From: a virus
Length of the DNA stretch: 25,159 nt
Direction: 5' to 3' (one strand)
IMG/VR virus record: IMGVR_UViG_3300030520_000100
Location: 1-25,159 of that record
Position 1 is the stretch's first letter. Each line of letters opens with the position of its first letter. The position numbers and the translations under genes are program-made. This document shows positions 21,923 to 25,159 of the stretch, in pieces. Under the pieces are notes generated by a model. That model was not told where the DNA came from and searched no databases. It worked only from the letters and a program-made list of their open reading frames with translations.

Positions 21923-22514
21923 ACTAGCGAGGCTGACGCATAACGCTCTTGCGTTCATGCCGGCGCGTAGCGCGGTCAAGGTCTGCCGAGTCCACCAGAA
22001 TATCGGCAGCCTCAGCATCATGGCGACCGATATTTATAGCCTAGGCTACGATTCGGCAAGCGTAGAAACTGAGAACGATACGGCACAGATCGACCTGTGT
22101 CGTGCCGATCTGGTGGAACTGGACAAGATCGCACGGGCCCGCAAGAAGGACGCAGTCGAGATCGATATCCGTCACCAGGATGGACTGTCAATCCTAGACG
22201 ATAACGGCGCATGGATGCCGATGCGCGATGCATCGGAGCAACGCAATCCTGTCGATCTCTGGGACCGCTGTTACGACCTGCTGACTCGCGAGACGCCAAC
22301 GCGTCTCGTCCTGATCGATCCGAAGATGATGGCTGCCTTCGGCAAGATCAAGGCTGCTGGCGAGACCATCGCCGACCTCTCCATCTCCGACGGTGATGAG
22401 CAGATCTCCGTGAAGATCGGATCCACGTTCGTTGGCGCCATCATGCCAGTCGATCGATACACGGCAGCACAGTCCGAAGAGATCGGAGCTGAAGGGCTCT
22501 GGCCATCAATTTAG
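21894..22514 (+). CDS. Sliding-clamp-like protein (short DnaN homologue)
   Basis: About 206 residues if translation begins at the ATG at 21894 (GGGAGG 12 bases upstream); other ATGs at 21882, 21957 and 22020 are possible. The segment SLSIMATDIYSLGYDSA matches the DnaN pattern in which a strand is followed by ATDxYxLG. The C-terminal end IDPKMMAAFGKIKAAGETIA then VKIGSTFVGAIMPVDR matches the end of the clamp, where FxGxIMPxR is typical. Bacterial clamps have three domains and ~370 residues, so this one would be reduced. It lies 1 kb after a DnaE that keeps a clamp-binding motif. Clamp function is inference from these motifs. Confidence 0.62.
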   Translation: MGRFQIPGPELARLTHNALAFMPARSAVKVCRVHQNIGSLSIMATDIYSLGYDSASVETENDTAQIDLCRADLVELDKIARARKKDAVEIDIRHQDGLSILDDNGAWMPMRDASEQRNPVDLWDRCYDLLTRETPTRLVLIDPKMMAAFGKIKAAGETIADLSISDGDEQISVKIGSTFVGAIMPVDRYTAAQSEEIGAEGLWPSI

Positions 22515-22521
22515 GCAATTT

Positions 22522-22535
22522 CTTGACGCTTGGCA
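22522..22535 (+). repeat. CTTGACGCTTGGCA repeat variant joined to a ribosome binding site
   Basis: One mismatch from the 14-mer, 7 bases after the clamp-like gene stop. It runs directly into AGGAGG, the ribosome site of the GTG at 22546. Confidence 0.72.
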
Positions 22536-22545
22536 GGAGGATGGC

Positions 22546-22914
22546 GTGTTGGTGTATCGGGTAGCAACAGCAGAAAGGATGCCCTACGGCGTTCCTGGGG
22601 GCCCGTACAACGGGCCGGAAACCGATGAATGGCAAAAAGACATGGCGTGGGCGCACAGCAACCGGGATCATCCAAATCCATATGACGATGGCGGTCTGCA
22701 CGGAATTCTGGATGACGAATTCTGTGCCTTCGCATCCATGGAACTGCTGACGTCCTGGTTCAAGGACTGGCTGGACAAGCTCCATGAAGCCGGCTACCTG
22801 AAGCACGTCTACGACGTGCCAGACGAACATGTTCGATTCGGAGAGAAGCAGGTAGTAGCCAAGCTCAAGCTTGGCGCTCTCGTCCGGACAGAACCGATCC
22901 TGGTTGCGGCATGA
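22546..22914 (+). CDS. Conserved phage hypothetical protein
   Basis: A 122-residue protein from the GTG at 22546, 5 bases after AGGAGG; a longer frame would read through the repeat. It begins MLVYRVATAERMPYGVPGGPY and continues HPNPYDDGGL, then FCAFASMELLTSWFKDW and YLKHVYDVPDEHVRFGEKQ. This YRV...PYG...HP.P.DD...F.S.E.L..WF...Y.V...G.KQ pattern is one I associate with small proteins found in many phages, without a known function. Its stop overlaps the next ATG. Confidence 0.75.
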   Translation: MLVYRVATAERMPYGVPGGPYNGPETDEWQKDMAWAHSNRDHPNPYDDGGLHGILDDEFCAFASMELLTSWFKDWLDKLHEAGYLKHVYDVPDEHVRFGEKQVVAKLKLGALVRTEPILVAA

Positions 22915-23012
22915 CTACGCAACGCGTGGTCTGGCGCAACCGCGAGTGGACCGATGCCGAGTGGGCCGAGTTCCTGCGACTGCTCTTCGGCCCCCGACCA
23001 CCTGCCAAGTGA
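22911..23012 (+). CDS. Very small protein before the integrase
   Basis: A 33-residue frame (MTTQRVVWRNREWTDAEWAE, then FLRLLFGPRPPAK) whose ATG overlaps the preceding stop by four bases. It is Trp/Arg-rich with an amphipathic helix. Its place next to the integrase makes a role in integration conceivable, but known recombination directionality factors are usually longer and very variable, so this is open. Confidence 0.5.
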   Translation: MTTQRVVWRNREWTDAEWAEFLRLLFGPRPPAK

Positions 23013-23049
23013 TCCGAGCCGTCGTCAACTGCTGCCGCCCTGCGCTACC

Positions 23050-23097
23050 TTGACTCCAGACGCAAACGTGCGCCAGGGGTTCCAGCCCCTGGCGCAC
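23050..23097 (+). promoter_or_regulatory. Integrase promoter region with 12-bp inverted repeat
   Basis: A perfect 12-bp inverted repeat GTGCGCCAGGGG / CCCCTGGCGCAC (23068-23097, 6-base loop) lies 27 bases before the integrase ATG. TTGACT (23050-23055) could be a -35, with CAGGGG (23074-23079, spacer 18) as a poor -10 inside the left arm. The repeat may be an operator or, on transcripts, a hairpin terminator without T run. Confidence 0.5.
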
Positions 23098-23124
23098 AGC
23101 GACCGACTGTGAAGGAGTCGAGTC

Positions 23125-25062
23125 ATGCCTAGTCTAACCATGCCCGTGGCCACTGGTGTGCTTAGGGCCGTTGACTACAATCGGGTCTCCACCGAAGAGC
23201 AGCGCAAGGGTTATGGCATTGCTGCCGGCCTGCGCAAGTCTGCCTCCTTCATCACCCGCAAGGGCTGGGACCATGTAGGCACTTACAAGGATGAGGGTCT
23301 GTCTGGATCCTTGGAGATGGGCTCCCGAGCGGACTTCGATCGTCTCATGCTCGACGCGAAGACGATCGACACCTTTGGCAGGCGTGCCTTTGATGTGGTG
23401 GTGGTACCCAAGGGCGACCGCATCGGCCGTACCGGCCGCGCCTTTTGGCGTTGGGTATGGGCACTTGAAGACATCGGTATCTTCGTTGCCCTAGTAGACA
23501 AAGACTGCGACAATACGACTCAAGCCGGGCGTTCCGAGTTTCGCAAATCTGCGGACTATGCCGAGACCGAATGGGAAACGATCCGCTCTCGAACTCAAGA
23601 CGGCCTTCAAGAGAAGGCCTATGCTGGCGGCTGGATCGGCGGCCCACCACCTTTCGGCTATGAGATCGAGAATCAGGGCAAGCGTGGTGAATCTCACCTG
23701 ATCGTTTGCGATAGGGAAGCCCTCATGGTTCGGATTGTCGTAAAGGCCCTCCAGGAAGGCGACAGTCTGAACGATGCCGCGATCATCCTCAACATGGAAG
23801 AGCAGTTCACTCGATCGGGCAGGCCCTGGGGACGTGAGAATCTGCGTCACCAGATATTCTCTGACGCAATCCTTAACGGATACGTCATCTTTAGGAACAC
23901 AGCCGTCAATGCGAAGGCTGGTCCCGATGGCGAGCCGCTATACGGCCCATCGGTGAAGATCCCAGTCCCTCAGTTCCTGACCGATGATGAGGTTGCCTAC
24001 CTGCGAGAATGGCAGATGCGGTCACGGAAGCCCAAGCGCCGTGCTGATGCCACTTACCCTCTGTCTCTGCGCCTGATCGGCATGTGCGGCAAGCACTATA
24101 GTGGCCAGGGGCGGTCAGAATCTGGATACATTCGCGGCTATCGATGCTCCGGAAAGAATCAGTCTTATCCGGGCGCCCCTACTTGCAACGATCATAACAT
24201 CGATGCCAGCACCCTCGAAAAGGCCGTGTGGGATCTCCTCTGCACGAAGCTCGGCGATCGTGACAAGCTTGAGGAAATTTCGGCTGAATGGCTGAGCCTT
24301 GCCGGAGAAGGATTCGAGATGCACGAATCCCGGATTTCCGACCTTGAGTCGGCAATCAAGCGACAGAATTCCGTCATCAGCACGACTGTGGTGAGCCTTG
24401 CAAGGCTTGGACAAAGTGAAGAAGAGATCGCTGTGGCCGTACGGCCACTCAATGAAGAACTTGAGCAGATCCAAAAGATGAAGGCTGATGCCGAGGCGTG
24501 GTTCAAGGAACGGGAGGATGGCGCGCAGCGCGGGCGGGATCTTGCTGCCTTGGCGCAGATGGCGCAGGAAAGGCTTGGGGACGAGTCTCTAGAAACTCAG
24601 GCGCGCTTCCTGGACCTACTAGACGTACGCGTGCACATCCTGTCTCCTGTACCGATTCTGGCCGGCGGTCATCCCTGCACGGTGGCCGGCTGGTACGAAG
24701 AGCGGAAGCGAGGTGTCCCGATGGAGCTGACAGACGATCAGTGGGCGCGTGTGGCGCCCCTAGTGGGCTCTACAGACGCGCTGAGAAGGCGCGTCAACGC
24801 CGTACTTCACAAGGCTCGTTCGCGCTGCCGTTGGGCCGATCTGCCGTCGGAGTACGGCTCGCCAAACACGGCGCGCCGGGCATGGACTCAATGGTCAACG
24901 GGCCTGTGGGCGCAGGTGGATCAGGTTCTTGATGATGCCGAGAGGAGTGACTTCGTGCCTACGATGCGCCCGCTGCCAGACTTTGAGCTGCGCGTAGATG
25001 TGGACCCCCGCATCTTGGTAGTCGCGGAACCATCCCGAAGGCGATGGTCACCAGTGGGTTGA
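23125..25062 (+). CDS. int: Large serine integrase with extra IS5-transposase-like C-terminal domain
   Basis: A 645-residue site-specific recombinase with AAGGAG upstream of its ATG. The catalytic domain has YNRVSTEEQ with nucleophile S22 and GDRIGRTGRAF with the conserved arginines. A recombinase domain follows (~175-300), then a Cys-containing zinc-ribbon region (~318-360) and a long coiled coil (~390-470). From about residue 533 (24721) the sequence MELTDDQWARVAPLVG, RRRVNAVLHKARSRCRWADL and ARRAWTQWSTGLWAQVDQVL resembles the DUF4096 N-terminal region of IS5-type transposases. The frame crosses the attachment junction near 25030, so its last ~8-10 residues come from host DNA; the free phage would encode a different end. 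Confidence 0.95.
   Translation: MPSLTMPVATGVLRAVDYNRVSTEEQRKGYGIAAGLRKSASFITRKGWDHVGTYKDEGLSGSLEMGSRADFDRLMLDAKTIDTFGRRAFDVVVVPKGDRIGRTGRAFWRWVWALEDIGIFVALVDKDCDNTTQAGRSEFRKSADYAETEWETIRSRTQDGLQEKAYAGGWIGGPPPFGYEIENQGKRGESHLIVCDREALMVRIVVKALQEGDSLNDAAIILNMEEQFTRSGRPWGRENLRHQIFSDAILNGYVIFRNTAVNAKAGPDGEPLYGPSVKIPVPQFLTDDEVAYLREWQMRSRKPKRRADATYPLSLRLIGMCGKHYSGQGRSESGYIRGYRCSGKNQSYPGAPTCNDHNIDASTLEKAVWDLLCTKLGDRDKLEEISAEWLSLAGEGFEMHESRISDLESAIKRQNSVISTTVVSLARLGQSEEEIAVAVRPLNEELEQIQKMKADAEAWFKEREDGAQRGRDLAALAQMAQERLGDESLETQARFLDLLDVRVHILSPVPILAGGHPCTVAGWYEERKRGVPMELTDDQWARVAPLVGSTDALRRRVNAVLHKARSRCRWADLPSEYGSPNTARRAWTQWSTGLWAQVDQVLDDAERSDFVPTMRPLPDFELRVDVDPRILVVAEPSRRRWSPVG
25010..25060. other. 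Prophage attachment junction (attL/attR half-site)
   Basis: Minus-strand RarD similarity from the window edge ends at about 25031 (IAFGM), and the codons that follow in that frame no longer fit the family. GC content also falls here. The crossover core therefore lies near 25025-25037, within the 3' end of the integrase frame, the usual place next to a serine integrase gene. The core bases cannot be fixed without the other junction or an empty site. Confidence 0.7.
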
Positions 25063-25159
25063 TGAAGTAGCCCAGCGAGGTCTGCACCACCTGCCCGCTG
25101 TTGACCCCCCAGATGTACATGCCCCAGTTGACCGAGATCGCCGCCGCGGCGGCGGCGAT
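25031..25159 (-). pseudogene. rarD: Host rarD-like transporter fragment, interrupted by the prophage
   Basis: The minus-strand frame from the window edge reads ISVNWGMYIWGVNSGQVVQT then SLGYFINPLVTIAFGM, the strongly conserved internal part of RarD proteins (EamA/DMT superfamily membrane transporters). Family members continue with further membrane helices, but here the frame enters phage DNA and stops at 24959-24961 after about 23 unrelated residues. The gene is thus cut by integration. The rest of the gene lies beyond the right edge and beyond the other end of the prophage. Confidence 0.85.

Overview
The window is the right-hand part of an integrated actinobacteriophage-type siphovirus prophage, ending in a short piece of host chromosome. 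Phage DNA is moderately GC-rich. The last ~130 bases are much richer in GC and encode, on the minus strand, the internal part of a RarD-family (EamA superfamily) membrane protein. This suggests a high-GC actinobacterial host. No host species can be named from the sequence.

Left half (1-15317), read right to left, is the late operon: a tRNA-like element, an HNH endonuclease, a gap that may hold cos, two small proteins (one with a membrane segment), a tail-fibre-like protein with a NodB polysaccharide deacetylase domain, small and large terminase, portal, MuF-like minor head protein, scaffold, HK97-type major capsid protein (TTG start), a family-4-type glycosyltransferase, four connector/neck/tail-terminator proteins, tail tube, the tail assembly chaperone pair with a -1 frameshift at GGGGGAA, and the tape measure protein running off the left edge. 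Genes are tightly packed, often with 1-8 base overlaps and GTG starts.

Middle (15318-15877) is a divergent intergenic region with no convincing gene but a dense series of inverted repeats, including a nested four-helix element.

Right half (15878-25062), read left to right, is the early/replication and integration region: small hypothetical genes, a short DNA polymerase III alpha subunit (PHP residues intact, ends just after a clamp-binding motif), a zinc-ribbon/ParB-like protein, a sliding-clamp-like protein, more small genes, and a large serine integrase with an extra C-terminal domain resembling the N-terminal region of IS5-type transposases (DUF4096-like). The integrase frame crosses the attachment junction into rarD.

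The most unusual system-level signal is a repeated 14-mer, CTTGACGCTTGACA. There are five exact and two one-mismatch copies. Six are on the plus strand of the early region and one on the minus strand in the tail genes, so every copy points with local transcription. It resembles the stoperator network of mycobacteriophage L5 in logic and shares the TGTCAAG core on its complement. Copies contribute -35 boxes, sit just before ribosome binding sites, or contain a start codon. No repressor gene is visible here, so one is predicted outside the window.
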